Notes: generated by a model not told the origin, from the sequence alone. A stretch of DNA of 64,000 bases from an uncultured Slackia sp. (GCF_959608125.1 NZ_CAUHPG010000010.1:1-64000), one strand, 5' to 3'. Shown: positions 27,036 to 36,335, numbered from the stretch's first letter. Program-made: numbers and translations.

Positions 27036-28376
27036 TCAGAGCAGGCCCGCTTCCTGCAGGGCGCTGCGATACGATTCGAGCGCTTCCGTCCCGCGGCGCG
27101 CATAGGCGGCATAGCGTTCCTGCTTGTTGCGGATGCGCTGCTCGAACGGCTCCATGATGCCGAAATTCACATGCATGGGCTGATAGACCTCGGTGTTCGG
27201 GTCGGTCGCGTAATCGAGCAGGGCGCCGAAGGCCATGGCGCGCGGCATGACGGGCATCTCGACGCCGCTCAGGCGCGCGTAGACGGACAAAGCCGCCACG
27301 AGACCCGACATGATGGCCTCGCAGTAACCCTCCGTGCCCGAAAGCTGGCCGGCAACATAGACCGGGACCTCGGCGGACGCCTTCTCGAAATAAAGCGTGC
27401 GATCGAGCAGCTCGGGGGCGCAGATGAACGTGTTGCGGTGCATCACGCCGTAGCGGGCGAACTCGGCGTTTTCGAGGCCGGGAATCATGCGGAACACCCG
27501 GCGCTGCTCCGGAAACGTCAGATTGGTCTGGAATCCCACGAGGTTGTACGCGGTCAGGTCGGCGTTTTCGGCACGCAGCTGCACGGCGGCCCAGGGCCTC
27601 CTGCCCGTGGCGGGATCGGTCAATCCGACCGGCTTGCACGTTCCGAAGCGCGGCGCGTCGTGACCCTTGCGCGCGATTTCCTCGATCGGCTGGCATGCCT
27701 GGAACAAATCGCCCGTCTCGAAATCCTTCTTGATGACGCGGTCCGCCGCGAGCAGCTCGTCGATGAAGGCGTCGTAGCTTTCCTTGGTGAACGGCGCGTT
27801 GAGATAGTCGCCCACCGCCTGGTCCTCGTAGCGCGACTGGCGGAACAGCACGGCTTCGTCAAGAGAATCCGCCATGACGATCGGAGCCGCGGCGTCGAAG
27901 AAGGCGAGGTTGTCGGACCCTGCGCGCTCGGCGACCCATGACGCCAGCGCATCCGATGTCAAGGGACCGGTGGCCAGAACGACCGCGTCGGCATCCGCCG
28001 GAGGACGGTCGACCTCGCCGACGATATATTCGATCGAAGGATGCTCGCGCACGAGACGCGTGACCGCGGCCGAGAAGGCGTCGCGGTCGACGGCGAGAGC
28101 GCCGCCGGCGTCGACGCGATTGAGGCCCGCCTGCTCGATCAAGAACGACCCGAGGCCCGCAAGCTCGGCCTTGAGCATGCCTGCTGCGCTTTCCGGCTTG
28201 GTGCTTTTGAGCGAATTCGAGCAAACCAGCTCGGCGCAATCGGAACCGTGATGGACGGCCGTCTGGACGACGGGCCGCATTTCATGAAGGCGGACGCGAA
28301 CGCCGCGGGAGGCAAGCTGCAAAGCCGCCTCGCTTCCCGCAAGGCCCGCGCCGATGATATCTACTGTCTTATCCAT
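27036..28376 (-). CDS. trmFO: Methylenetetrahydrofolate-tRNA-(uracil-54-C5) methyltransferase
   Basis: Folate/FAD-dependent enzyme forming m5U54 in the tRNA T-loop. It is 446 residues, typical of the family, with FAD motif DIIGAGLAGSEAALQLA from residue 6, HEMRP, the conserved CAELVCSNSLKS cysteine segment, YYDAA-like FFDAAAPIVMADS, and QLSGTEGYCEA. The ATG at 28376 is placed at the start of the FAD-binding strand. Use of TrmFO rather than SAM-dependent TrmA is typical of Gram-positive and some anaerobic lineages. It precedes xerC with a two-base gap. Confidence 0.96.
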   Translation of the reverse strand: MDKTVDIIGAGLAGSEAALQLASRGVRVRLHEMRPVVQTAVHHGSDCAELVCSNSLKSTKPESAAGMLKAELAGLGSFLIEQAGLNRVDAGGALAVDRDAFSAAVTRLVREHPSIEYIVGEVDRPPADADAVVLATGPLTSDALASWVAERAGSDNLAFFDAAAPIVMADSLDEAVLFRQSRYEDQAVGDYLNAPFTKESYDAFIDELLAADRVIKKDFETGDLFQACQPIEEIARKGHDAPRFGTCKPVGLTDPATGRRPWAAVQLRAENADLTAYNLVGFQTNLTFPEQRRVFRMIPGLENAEFARYGVMHRNTFICAPELLDRTLYFEKASAEVPVYVAGQLSGTEGYCEAIMSGLVAALSVYARLSGVEMPVMPRAMAFGALLDYATDPNTEVYQPMHVNFGIMEPFEQRIRNKQERYAAYARRGTEALESYRSALQEAGLL

Positions 28377-28468
28377 GGCCGTGATTCTACCGGCTCGAGT
28401 GAGGATGCCCGCACTCTTCGAGCCAGACGCATCCGCAACCATATCGTTTCCATAGAAACCGCCCGCAT

Positions 28469-29437
28469 TCAGGCTTGCTTCACCGCGCCGAACCTTCCGT
28501 CAGGATACCGCTCGATCGCGCCGATCGCCTCCAGGCGGCCGACGCACGCCATCAACTCGCTCATGCCCCCGAAAAGCGGCTCGTCGCCGTCGACGAAAGC
28601 GGCGGCCATCTGCTCGAGGCGCATCGGATCGGCGGCGAGCGCCGCGGCCACGTAGGTTTCGCGCGGCCCCGGCAGCGGCAAAGCCCCTTGACCGCTCACC
28701 ACGCCCTTTGCCGGCGCGGAAACATATGCAGGATGCGCCGAAGCCGTTTCGGGAAACATACGGTCGAGCATCTCGCAAAACGACTCTTCGTCGATCACCG
28801 GCATGGCGCCCTGCCTGATCAGCATGTTCGCGCCGCGCGATGTTTCGGAAAAGATCGATCCCGGCACCACGAGCACGTCTCTGTTGGCACGCAGCGCTTC
28901 GTCGGCCGTCGAAAACGTACCGCTCGCAACGCCCGCTTCGACGACGAGCGTCGCTCGGGCAAGGCCTGCAATCAACCTGTTCCGCGCCCTGAAGGTGTAA
29001 GGTTTCGGCGGAAAGCCCCATGGGCGCTCGGAGACCACCGCGCCGCCCAATGCGGCGATACGGTCGAAAAGCCCCGCGTTGCATACGGGATACACCATAT
29101 CGCAGCCGCCTCCGAGAAACGCGACAGTGCGACCTCCCTGCTCGAGCGCGGCTTCGTGCGCGGCGGCATCGCAACCGCGCGCGCCTCCCGAAATCACCGA
29201 GATTCCTCGTCGGGCGGCGCATCCCGCGAACAGGCGCGCGGCCGCCCTGCCATACGGAGTCGCCTTGCGCGCCCCCACCACGGCGAGTCCTTCGCTCAAC
29301 GCGTTGGGATCGCCCACCACATACAGCGTCTCAGGAGGATCGTCGAGGCATTCGAACACGGGCGGATACCCCTGCGTCCCGCGCGCTATCTCCCAGCGCG
29401 GGCCCTTCACGGACCTGCTGCATCCCGCATTCGCCAT
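28469..29437 (-). CDS. dprA: DNA-processing protein DprA
   Basis: A 322-residue Rossmann-fold protein that loads RecA on incoming single-stranded DNA during transformation. It shows YPPVFECLDDPPETLYVVGD, the diagnostic VVGARKATPYG and SGGARGCDAAAHEAAL, the VSERPWGFPPKPYTFRARNRLIAGLA region and PGSIFSETSRGANMLIRQGA. A winged-helix-like C-terminus follows. The N-terminal SAM-like domain of longer homologues is missing. The ATG shares one base with the comM stop codon (TGATG), so the two are translationally coupled. Together with comEC/comEA (58.8-61.7 kb), it supports a DNA-uptake pathway. Confidence 0.95.
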   Translation of the reverse strand: MANAGCSRSVKGPRWEIARGTQGYPPVFECLDDPPETLYVVGDPNALSEGLAVVGARKATPYGRAAARLFAGCAARRGISVISGGARGCDAAAHEAALEQGGRTVAFLGGGCDMVYPVCNAGLFDRIAALGGAVVSERPWGFPPKPYTFRARNRLIAGLARATLVVEAGVASGTFSTADEALRANRDVLVVPGSIFSETSRGANMLIRQGAMPVIDEESFCEMLDRMFPETASAHPAYVSAPAKGVVSGQGALPLPGPRETYVAAALAADPMRLEQMAAAFVDGDEPLFGGMSELMACVGRLEAIGAIERYPDGRFGAVKQA

Positions 29438-30930
29438 CACGACCCCTTCCTCACCCTGAAGCCGATCGCCTCGACCAGATGCTTCTCGTCGACATCGCGG
29501 CATTGCTCCAAATCGGCGATGGTGCGCGCCACCGAGAGCACGCGGGCTATGCCGCGCCCAGACATACCCATCGAACGCGCCGCCATCTCCAGAAGACCTT
29601 TCGCCTGCTCGTCGAGACGACATACCTTCAGCAGGTCGTCGGTCCCGAGTGCCCTCCCATCGCCGAGCGCAGCACGCCTCCAGCTTGCGAACTCGCGCGC
29701 TTCGAGCACGCCTTCGCGTAAAACATCCGACGTCGCACAGGTCGAACGTTCGCCTTCGATGATCGAAGCGGGGTCGCAACGCCACACGTCCACATGCAAG
29801 TCGATGCGGTCGAGCAGAGGGCCGCCGACCCGCCCCTGGTAGCGCGCCACCTGCGAATCGGTGCAGCGACAGGCGATATCGGGATCTCCGTAATGTCCGC
29901 ACGGACACGGATTGGCCGCCGCCGCCAGCATGAAGCGCGACGGCAACTCGACGCTTCCGTCGGCCCTCGTGATTACGACGCGCCCCTGCTCCATGGGCTG
30001 GCGCAACGTCTGAAGCACCGCAGGCGAGAACTCGGGCAATTCATCGAGAAAGAGCACTCCGTTGTGCGCGAGGGAAATCTCCCCCGGGTGCACGGGCGTT
30101 CCGCCTCCTATCAGGCCCGCCATGCTGGTCGAATGGTGGACCTTGCGAAACGGACGCACTCCTGAAAGGATGCTTTCGATCGGCTCGCCCGCGACCGAAT
30201 GGACCCGCGCCGATTCGATTCGCTCGGCCTCGTCGAGCGGAGGCAGAATCGACGGCAAGGCCGCCGCGAGCATGCTCTTCCCCGATCCGGGAGGGCCCGT
30301 CATCAGAATGCCGTGATTGCCCGCCGCAACGATCTGCAGCGCCCGTTTCGCGGTCTCGTGACCGTAGATCGACCCGAAATCGGGAGCATCGCTTCGAGCG
30401 GGCGCTGCGGGAAAGCCGAGAAACGGCAGGTCGCAGCGACGCAGGTCGCCGAGCGAGCGCACCCCGCGCTGCTCCACGCCCGAAAGCTGCGCCCCGTCGG
30501 CGGCGTCTTTCGAAACGGCCAGGTCGAGCCCTTCTTCGCGGGCGCAGCAGGCATACGAAAGCGTGCCGGGGACAGGTCGGACCCTGCCTTCGAGGGAAAG
30601 CTCTCCGACCCAAAGATACGTTCGGAGCTTCGAGGCATCCACCTGCCCCGTTGCAGCAAGAATGGCCGCCGCGATCGGAAGGTCGAACCCCGACCCCGCC
30701 TTACGAAGGGAGCTGGGAGCGAGGTTCACCACCACCTTGTCAGCCGGCATCGTGAACCCGCAGGCCCTGATAGCCGCACGCACCCGCTCCTGCGACTCCC
30801 TGACCGCCGCGTCCGGCATGCCGACGATCGTCATGCCCGGAAGTCCCCTCGAAACGACCACTTCCACTTCGACGGGAACCGCTCGGACGCCGCGTATGCA
30901 GGCCGTCTTCAGCACGTATTGCAGATGCAT
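29437..30930 (-). CDS. comM: YifB/ComM family Mg-chelatase-like AAA+ ATPase
   Basis: A 497-residue protein with the family layout. An N-terminal Lon-protease-like domain (residues ~1-170, GLPGMTIVGMPDAAVRESQERVRAA) lacks protease activity in the family. The AAA+ core has Walker A TGPPGSGKSMLA, Walker B GVLFLDELPEF and CPCGHYGD cysteines, followed by the C-terminal Mg_chelatase_C domain (SGRGIARVLSVARTIADLE). ComM is a helicase that extends heteroduplex during natural transformation. It lies between yraN and dprA. Confidence 0.95.
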   Translation of the reverse strand: MHLQYVLKTACIRGVRAVPVEVEVVVSRGLPGMTIVGMPDAAVRESQERVRAAIRACGFTMPADKVVVNLAPSSLRKAGSGFDLPIAAAILAATGQVDASKLRTYLWVGELSLEGRVRPVPGTLSYACCAREEGLDLAVSKDAADGAQLSGVEQRGVRSLGDLRRCDLPFLGFPAAPARSDAPDFGSIYGHETAKRALQIVAAGNHGILMTGPPGSGKSMLAAALPSILPPLDEAERIESARVHSVAGEPIESILSGVRPFRKVHHSTSMAGLIGGGTPVHPGEISLAHNGVLFLDELPEFSPAVLQTLRQPMEQGRVVITRADGSVELPSRFMLAAAANPCPCGHYGDPDIACRCTDSQVARYQGRVGGPLLDRIDLHVDVWRCDPASIIEGERSTCATSDVLREGVLEAREFASWRRAALGDGRALGTDDLLKVCRLDEQAKGLLEMAARSMGMSGRGIARVLSVARTIADLEQCRDVDEKHLVEAIGFRVRKGS

Positions 30931-30933
30931 GGG

Positions 30934-31452
30934 CTATCGCCCCGATGCGAACGCGTTCACATAATGTCTGATGAGCGCACGGCTGTTGCCGAGCACCAGA
31001 ATAGAGATGACGTCGAATCGAACGCGGCACTCCGCGCCTTCGTATTCCGACAAGAAATATCCTGCGATACGCTCGTAGCGGGCGCGCTTGTGCGGCGTAA
31101 CCGCCTCGGAGGGAAAGCCCGCTTCCAGGCTCGATCGCGTTTTGACCTCGACGAACACCATAGTTCCGTCCTCGTCTTTCGCAACGATGTCCGCCTCGCC
31201 CGCAGGACACGTCCAATTGCGCTCGAGGATTTCGTATCCCCTTCGCTCGAGAAAGGCACACGCCGCCTCTTCGCCCCGCACGCCCAGCTCGTGCGGGGTC
31301 ATCGAAGCGGTCTCGTCCTCGCGGGGGCGCTCGGCCCCCTCGTTCACGGCGTCGACGCCGCATTCGGGCTCCTGCGGTATTACGCCGCCCGCCGTATCCT
31401 GTCTTGCAATCCGTTCCTTCGTCGCGGCCCTGCGGCTCTCTTCTCGTTCCAT
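30934..31452 (-). CDS. YraN family predicted nuclease (UPF0102) with N-terminal extension
   Basis: The C-terminal ~118 residues are a typical YraN domain: LGVRGEEAACAFLERRGYEILERNW, then the nuclease-like core PAGEADIVAKDEDGTMVFVEVKTRSS (D/E-x-K pattern). The N-terminal ~50 residues are polar, unrelated low-complexity sequence rich in Glu and Arg. I choose the ATG at 31452 because of a strong AAAGGAGG four bases upstream; starting at the internal Met before TPHELG would remove the extension. The comM-yraN-rnhB order is common. The biochemical role is unproven. Confidence 0.88.
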   Translation of the reverse strand: MEREESRRAATKERIARQDTAGGVIPQEPECGVDAVNEGAERPREDETASMTPHELGVRGEEAACAFLERRGYEILERNWTCPAGEADIVAKDEDGTMVFVEVKTRSSLEAGFPSEAVTPHKRARYERIAGYFLSEYEGAECRVRFDVISILVLGNSRALIRHYVNAFASGR

Positions 31453-31623
31453 GCCGCCTCCTTTCATCGGAAGACCAGCATAGAAAACGCTCCTGGCGCC
31501 CTTTTATCGGGTTTCAGGCCCGACTCTGGCGCGACGGCCCGCTCCTTCCGGCCCAGGCATGGCAGGCACGTGCGACGCATGCGTCAGACACCCTCCGACA
31601 CGCGATCCGAAGCAGGCGCGATG
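31453..31623. other. Non-coding spacer between yraN and rnhB
   Basis: About 170 bases with no gene, no clear hairpin followed by Ts and no recognisable promoter. Confidence 0.4.
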
Positions 31624-32403
31624 CTAGAAAAGCGCGTCCTGCGTCCAAGCGCGGCAAAACGACGCGCGATGCACCGGGCTGAGCCCGTAACGTTCGATTG
31701 CGGCGATATGCTCGGCGCTCGCGTAGCCCTTGTTGCTCTCGAACCCGTATTCGGGATACGTTTCCGCATACGCGCACATCAACGCGTCGCGCTCGACCTT
31801 CGCGATAATCGAGGCAGCAGCGATCGACGCGCATTTCGCGTCGCCTTTGACTACGTTGCGCTCGCGCGGGTCAAGGCCCATTGCATTGCCGTCCAGCAGC
31901 ACGCAATCGATATGCGCGCCCTGGGCTTCGACCGCCGCGATCGCGCGCGCGAAGGCGGTCCGCAGCGCCGAAGCCATGCCGTGCTCATCGATGAAAGAGG
32001 GCTCGATATGTTCGATCGCCCAGGCCGCGGCCCCGTCCTTCACTTCGACGGCGATTTGCTCGCGCTTCTCGGGGCGGATCTGTTTGGAGTCGTTCAGGCC
32101 CTCGATGCGCGCATCGTCGGGCAAGACCACCGCCGCAACCGTGAGAGGGCCCGCGACCGGGCCGCGCCCCACCTCGTCGAGGCCGACGGCGACTCCTCCG
32201 GCGGCCAGACTCGCCTGAAACGCATACATCTCGTCGAGACGCGCACGTTCGGCGTCTTCGGCATCGAGCCTGCGGCGGGCAGCGGCAAGCGCCTGCTGCA
32301 CGCCTTTGCGCTCGTCGCCTTCCAAGGCGCGCGCGAGGGCTTCGAATCCTTCCCTGTCGGCCTCGCGCAACGCCGCCCTGATATCTGCCAACGTCTGTTT
32401 CAT
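31624..32403 (-). CDS. rnhB: Ribonuclease HII
   Basis: A 259-residue RNase HII removing ribonucleotides misincorporated in DNA. The catalytic core shows VGLDEVGRGPVAGPLTVAAVVL (first two acidic residues), LNDSKQIRPEKRE, and VLLDGNAMGL, then KGDAKCASIAAASIIAKVERD. The N-terminal ~70 residues form an arginine/alanine-rich helical extension as in many Gram-positive enzymes. The ATG at 32403 has GAAGGGAA upstream. It follows rplS across a terminator, so it probably depends on read-through or its own promoter. Confidence 0.95.
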   Translation of the reverse strand: MKQTLADIRAALREADREGFEALARALEGDERKGVQQALAAARRRLDAEDAERARLDEMYAFQASLAAGGVAVGLDEVGRGPVAGPLTVAAVVLPDDARIEGLNDSKQIRPEKREQIAVEVKDGAAAWAIEHIEPSFIDEHGMASALRTAFARAIAAVEAQGAHIDCVLLDGNAMGLDPRERNVVKGDAKCASIAAASIIAKVERDALMCAYAETYPEYGFESNKGYASAEHIAAIERYGLSPVHRASFCRAWTQDALF

Positions 32404-32430
32404 GCCGTTCCCTTCGCCCGAATCGGTTCC

Positions 32431-32464
32431 GATAAAAACAAAAGCCCGCCGAAGCGGGCTTTTG
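32431..32464 (-). terminator. Rho-independent terminator of rplS
   Basis: An 11-bp stem (32439-32449 with 32454-32464) with a CGAA tetraloop; the minus strand continues TTTTGTTTTTATC. It lies just 13 bases after the rplS stop codon. Confidence 0.88.
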
Positions 32465-32476
32465 CAGGTAGTCGAC

Positions 32477-32818
32477 TTAGAAAGCCTTTTCCTTGATTTT
32501 CGCAGCCTTGCCGACCTTGTTGCGCAGATAGTAGAGCTTTGCGCGACGGACGGCGCCGTGACGAACGACCTCGATTTTCTCGATCTTGGGAGAATGAACC
32601 GGGAAGGTACGCTCGACACCCACGGAGAAGCTGATCTTGCGGACCGTGAAGGTCTCGCGGCAGGAGTGGCCGTGACGGCGGATGACGTCGCCCTGGAACA
32701 CCTGGATGCGCTCGCGGTTACCCTCTTTGATGCGATAGTGAACCTTGACGGTGTCGCCGACGTTGAACGGAGCGACTTCCTTGATCTGCTGCTGTTCGAT
32801 TGCGCGGATGATATCCAT
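32477..32818 (-). CDS. rplS: 50S ribosomal protein L19
   Basis: A 113-residue protein of standard length located at the 30S-50S interface. It has the family pattern [60 protein letters not shown] and [29 protein letters not shown] precedes the ATG. A ~220-base untranslated leader lies upstream and a terminator directly downstream, so it forms its own short transcript. Confidence 0.98.
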   Translation of the reverse strand: MDIIRAIEQQQIKEVAPFNVGDTVKVHYRIKEGNRERIQVFQGDVIRRHGHSCRETFTVRKISFSVGVERTFPVHSPKIEKIEVVRHGAVRRAKLYYLRNKVGKAAKIKEKAF

Positions 32819-33050
32819 GTTTCGTTTCCTTCTATGAGTCTTGATACGACCTGCTGCTTAAGCGCTCTTTCGGGTCCGGCGTATGCGCAGTGCGCGGGCA
32901 TCGCACGCAATGCCCTGTTCGGCCGGGCCTTTGAAGACCCTGGACTGCCTGGCACCGTAAAAGAGGTCGGATGGAAACGCTGCGGTTCCTGAACGGTCCC
33001 GTTTGCTCCGACGTAACACGGCGCACTTAAGAAGCCGACGCAGAAGTATA
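32819..33050 (-). promoter_or_regulatory. rplS promoter and long structured leader
   Basis: On the minus strand TATACT (complement of 33045-33050) is a near-consensus -10, with only a weak -35 17 bases before it. The resulting leader of ~220 bases before rplS contains a GGGCAT...ATGCCC hairpin and other short stems. Ribosomal-protein leaders of this length often bind the encoded protein; that is an inference here. Confidence 0.4.
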
Positions 33051-33122
33051 GCACAAATACGCACGTCGTTCACCGATTTCTCAGAATTCGGCGACGGATG
33101 CCTTTCGACGAGCTCCGATCGC

Positions 33123-33614
33123 CTATCGGATGCCCGCCAGGCCGACGCCCGCGAGCATCTCGCGCTCGCGTGCCTCCATCTCCTCAGCCTCCTCATCGGA
33201 ATGCACATGGTCCCAGCCGCACAGGTGCAAAAGGCCGTGAACCAGCAGTACCGCGAGTTCCTGCTGAGGCGTGGTGCCGAACTGAGCGGTCTGCTCGCGC
33301 GCCACGTCGGAGGCGATCACGATATCGCCGAGCAGATACGGCTCGTCATCGGGAACGCCCGCGTCCTCGAACGCATCGCCCTCGTCGAAATCGTCGTCGT
33401 AGCCGTCGCATTCGAACGAAAGCACGTCGGTCGGACGGTCGATGCCGCGGAACTCCCTGTTCAGGCGATGCACTTCCTCGTTCGTGGTCAACGTGATGGA
33501 AACCTCGGTGTTTTCAGGCTGGCCTTCCTGCGCCAGCACGTATCGGGAGATTCCCTCGATATCGACCCCTTCGGCGATATCCGCACCGTGTTCGATTTCA
33601 ACAGCGATATTCAT
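33123..33614 (-). CDS. ybeY: rRNA maturation endoribonuclease YbeY
   Basis: A 163-residue zinc metalloenzyme required for 16S rRNA 3' processing and ribosome quality control. The metal-binding motif HGLLHLCGWDH is exact. Also present are LNREFRGIDRPTDVLSFE and LLGDIVIASDVAREQ. A highly acidic loop (DGYDDDFDEGDAFEDAGVPDDE) enlarges the middle compared with E. coli. It is located between rplS and rsmE on the minus strand. Confidence 0.95.
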   Translation of the reverse strand: MNIAVEIEHGADIAEGVDIEGISRYVLAQEGQPENTEVSITLTTNEEVHRLNREFRGIDRPTDVLSFECDGYDDDFDEGDAFEDAGVPDDEPYLLGDIVIASDVAREQTAQFGTTPQQELAVLLVHGLLHLCGWDHVHSDEEAEEMEAREREMLAGVGLAGIR

Positions 33615-33709
33615 CGACTACCTCTCTCTTTCCATTCCCATGATGCCGTAGGCGATTCCGCGCGAGCCGGGCAGCGCCTACCGTGCAGGACGCGTGATTT
33701 CAGGACCGT

Positions 33710-34516
33710 CTAGACGCGGCATGCTCCGCGCCCGCTGCCCATGCCGCCGCACTCGTACAGAACGAGCGCGGGAGCCACGACGCCCGCCGTTTCCGTGCGA
33801 AGGATGGACGGCCCGAGCGTTACGGGCCATGCCCGACGGCCGGACGTAAGAATCTCGACCTCCGAGGCAGACAGGCCGCCCTCGGGACCCACCACTACGA
33901 CGATACGGGCGTCGCGGGCGTCGCACACGCCGCACTCCTCGAAAGCGCTAGCGAGCGCGGACGCGATGGTCGACGTCGAAGGGCACTCCTCCCAGCACAC
34001 CAACACGGCCGTCGCCTCGGAAAACATATTCGCCGCACGGGCGATATCCACAGGCTCCGCCACTTCGGGCACCGTCGTCCGACCCGCCTGCATGGCGGCC
34101 GAATGTGCGATCGCCTGCCAACGCTTGGTTTTCGCCGCGGCTTTCTTCGCGTCGAGCTTCACCACGCTACGTGAACAGACGAGCGGAACGAAAGCGCTCA
34201 CCCCGACCTCGGTGGCATGACGCACGATGTCGTCCATCTTGTCGCCTTTGGCGAGACCCTGGGCCAAAACGACAGTCGGTCCGCAATCGGGCGCATCGAG
34301 CTTCTGGGAGATGCGCACCACGATGTCGCCCTCCGCCGATACCACCTCGCATTCGAAATAATCCCGCGCGGCGTCGACCACGCTGAGATGCTCTCCCGGC
34401 TCGAGCCTGAGCACGCGGGCGTGCTTAGCATCCTCAGGACTCAAGCGCAACGCGAAACACGGCTCGGACTCGAGCTCGAGGACCTGGTCGTCCAGAAAGA
34501 AATGATGCAATGACAT
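33710..34516 (-). CDS. rsmE: 16S rRNA (uracil-1498-N3)-methyltransferase
   Basis: A 268-residue SPOUT methyltransferase. An N-terminal PUA-like domain (HHFFLDDQ, residues 4-11; HARVLRLEPGEHLSVVD) precedes the catalytic domain with LAQGLAKGDKMDDIVRHATEVGV and the knot motifs VVVGPEGGLSASEVE and LGPSILRTETA that bind SAM. It dimerises and modifies U1498 in the decoding centre. The ATG at 34516 has GGGGGAG just upstream and matches the usual start; the frame extends upstream without resemblance to anything. Confidence 0.94.
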   Translation of the reverse strand: MSLHHFFLDDQVLELESEPCFALRLSPEDAKHARVLRLEPGEHLSVVDAARDYFECEVVSAEGDIVVRISQKLDAPDCGPTVVLAQGLAKGDKMDDIVRHATEVGVSAFVPLVCSRSVVKLDAKKAAAKTKRWQAIAHSAAMQAGRTTVPEVAEPVDIARAANMFSEATAVLVCWEECPSTSTIASALASAFEECGVCDARDARIVVVVGPEGGLSASEVEILTSGRRAWPVTLGPSILRTETAGVVAPALVLYECGGMGSGRGACRV

Positions 34517-34581
34517 AGCTCCCCCTTTCGAATGGGCGCGCGAGCGGCGCCCTTGCAGCACATGCCTCGGCAAGCCCGCGC

Positions 34582-34977
34582 TCATACAATGCCGAAAAGC
34601 CTCAGCGCCGCGGGCACATACACGACCAGGCCTACGATAACGCTCATGCAGGCCGCGATCAGCGCGGCCCCCGCCGCGCAATCCTTCGCCCGTTTGGCGA
34701 GCGGATGGATGTCGGGCGATGCGAGGTCGACCACCGCCTCGACCGCCGTGTTCAGCGTCTCGAACGCGAGCTGGACGCCGACGCACATGATCACCGCCAC
34801 GAACCCCCAGGCAGGCACCTGCAAAAGCACGCACAGAAGCACGGCCGCCGCCGCCGCGAGGCAATCCACCTTGAAGTTTCGCTCGGACGAGGCGAAACGC
34901 ACGCCTTGAGCCGCGTATCCGAACGACTTGATCAGCGCGTTTTCTCGTTTCAGATCGGCCCCGGTCTTCTCGCTCAT
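34582..34977 (-). CDS. dgkA: Diacylglycerol/undecaprenol kinase (DgkA family)
   Basis: A 131-residue membrane kinase with three hydrophobic helices (~44-58, 60-80, 100-125). The catalytic FETLNTAVEAVVDLASPDIH (E-x2-N-T-A-x-E motif) sits at the cytoplasmic face, and AKDCAAGAALIAA is the conserved following helix. Gram-positive members phosphorylate undecaprenol, feeding the lipid carrier pool for cell wall and glycan synthesis. Its start overlaps the mtaB stop codon by four bases, so the two are coupled. Confidence 0.92.
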   Translation of the reverse strand: MSEKTGADLKRENALIKSFGYAAQGVRFASSERNFKVDCLAAAAAVLLCVLLQVPAWGFVAVIMCVGVQLAFETLNTAVEAVVDLASPDIHPLAKRAKDCAAGAALIAACMSVIVGLVVYVPAALRLFGIV

Positions 34978-36197
34978 AGCCTGAACTCCGTCAACTCGCC
35001 CACGCGCGCATCTTCGGACACGCGCACTTCATGATAGCTTTCAGTGGTCGCCACGCCGTTCGTCTCGACCAACGCGCGCTCGACCGTGCCTGCGCGGCGC
35101 GCGAGGTCTTCGTCGCGAAGGCACTGCGCGACGCTTTCGAGGCGCTTGGCGCGCTCGGCCTTCACGGCAGGGTCGACCTGGTCGGCGCGGCGCGCCGCGG
35201 GCGTTCCCTCACGCATCGAATACCGGAAGATATGCATCTTGGAAAAACGGCAATGCTCCGCCATCGCCACCGTGGCTTGGAAATCCTCTTCGGTCTCGCC
35301 CGGAAAGCCGACGATGACGTCGGTGGAAAGGGACAGCATCGGCATGGCCTCGTAGAGCCTGTCGACCAGCTCCTCGAAATACGCCGCCTTGTAGGGGCGC
35401 GCCATTTCCTTGAGGACCTTAGGGGAGCCCGACTGCAGCGGCAGATGCAAATGCCTGCAGATGCGGCCGCCCGATCGCGCCATCAGCTCGATCAGGTCGT
35501 CGTGGACGTCGCGCGGCTCGACCGACGAAATGCGGAATCGCACGCCGTCGTCGGTCGCTTCGAGCAGGCGGCGCAAAAGCCCCGCAAGCGTCATGCCCTC
35601 GAACGCATAGGACCCGAGGTTGATGCCCGTCAGGACGATCTCGCGCACGCCCGCCTGAGCCAGGCGGACCGCCTCGGAAACGATTTCGTCGGCAGGCCTC
35701 GACCAAGCGCGGCCGCGGGCCACGTGAACGATGCAGTACGTGCAGGCGTTGTTGCAGCCGTCTTGCACCTTGATGCCCACGCGCGTGGGGAATTCGCCGC
35801 CGACGCGCAGCAAGGGCGCGGCGCCGTGAGGCTCGAAGGAAGACCCCTCAGGAGCGAGTAGCCCCATCATGGAGCCCTTCGGCACCACCTGGACGCGGGT
35901 GTCCATCGCCTCGAACACCTCGGGCGAGATGGCGGCGGCGCATCCGGTGACGATGACGCGCGCGCGATCGTTCGCGCGCAACGCGCCGCGCACCGCCTTG
36001 CGGGTCTTCTTCTCGGCTTCGCCGGTGACGGTGCATGTGTTCACGATGACCAGGTCTGCGGATTTCTCGTCGACCGCCTCGCCTCCGCGGGCGAGCAGAG
36101 CTGCGGTGAAGTCGTCGCTTTCGACGCGATTGACCTTGCAGCCCAAATTGACCACATGAAACGTCTGGGAACGGCGGGGTTCGGTATCGGACACCAT
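34974..36197 (-). CDS. mtaB: tRNA (t6A37-C2) methylthiotransferase MtaB
   Basis: A 407-residue radical-SAM methylthiotransferase converting t6A37 to ms2t6A37. The N-terminal UPF0004 domain carries cluster cysteines in NLGCKVNRVES, VNTCTVTGEAEKKTR and VTGCAA. The radical SAM site is DGCNNACTYCIVHVARGRA (C-x3-C-x2-C). The C-terminal TRAM-like region is short and ends in ARVGELTEFRL. The VNTCTVT and GCKVNRVES forms favour MtaB over MiaB or RimO. It lies between dnaJ and dgkA. Confidence 0.94.
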   Translation of the reverse strand: MVSDTEPRRSQTFHVVNLGCKVNRVESDDFTAALLARGGEAVDEKSADLVIVNTCTVTGEAEKKTRKAVRGALRANDRARVIVTGCAAAISPEVFEAMDTRVQVVPKGSMMGLLAPEGSSFEPHGAAPLLRVGGEFPTRVGIKVQDGCNNACTYCIVHVARGRAWSRPADEIVSEAVRLAQAGVREIVLTGINLGSYAFEGMTLAGLLRRLLEATDDGVRFRISSVEPRDVHDDLIELMARSGGRICRHLHLPLQSGSPKVLKEMARPYKAAYFEELVDRLYEAMPMLSLSTDVIVGFPGETEEDFQATVAMAEHCRFSKMHIFRYSMREGTPAARRADQVDPAVKAERAKRLESVAQCLRDEDLARRAGTVERALVETNGVATTESYHEVRVSEDARVGELTEFRL

Positions 36198-36313
36198 CGG
36201 AGCCTTTCAACGGAAACATCGATGGGTACGAATATAAGCGAAAACGCCCCCGTAAGAGCCGTGCGTGGGCGCCGCGCCCGAATCAGCATAAAAGCCTTAT
36301 AGCGAAACGCGAA

Positions 36314-36335
36314 GCGGCGGCTTTCCGGCCGCCGC
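36314..36335 (-). terminator. Hairpin after dnaJ
   Basis: An 8-bp GC stem (36314-36321 with 36328-36335) about 25 bases past the dnaJ stop. The following minus-strand sequence is only weakly T-rich, so termination here is possible but uncertain. Confidence 0.4.

Noticed and set aside
32404..33054. Upstream extension of rnhB over rplS
   Set aside because: The frame runs antisense-free but out of phase through rplS and its leader; RNase HII homology and a ribosome binding site place the start at 32403.
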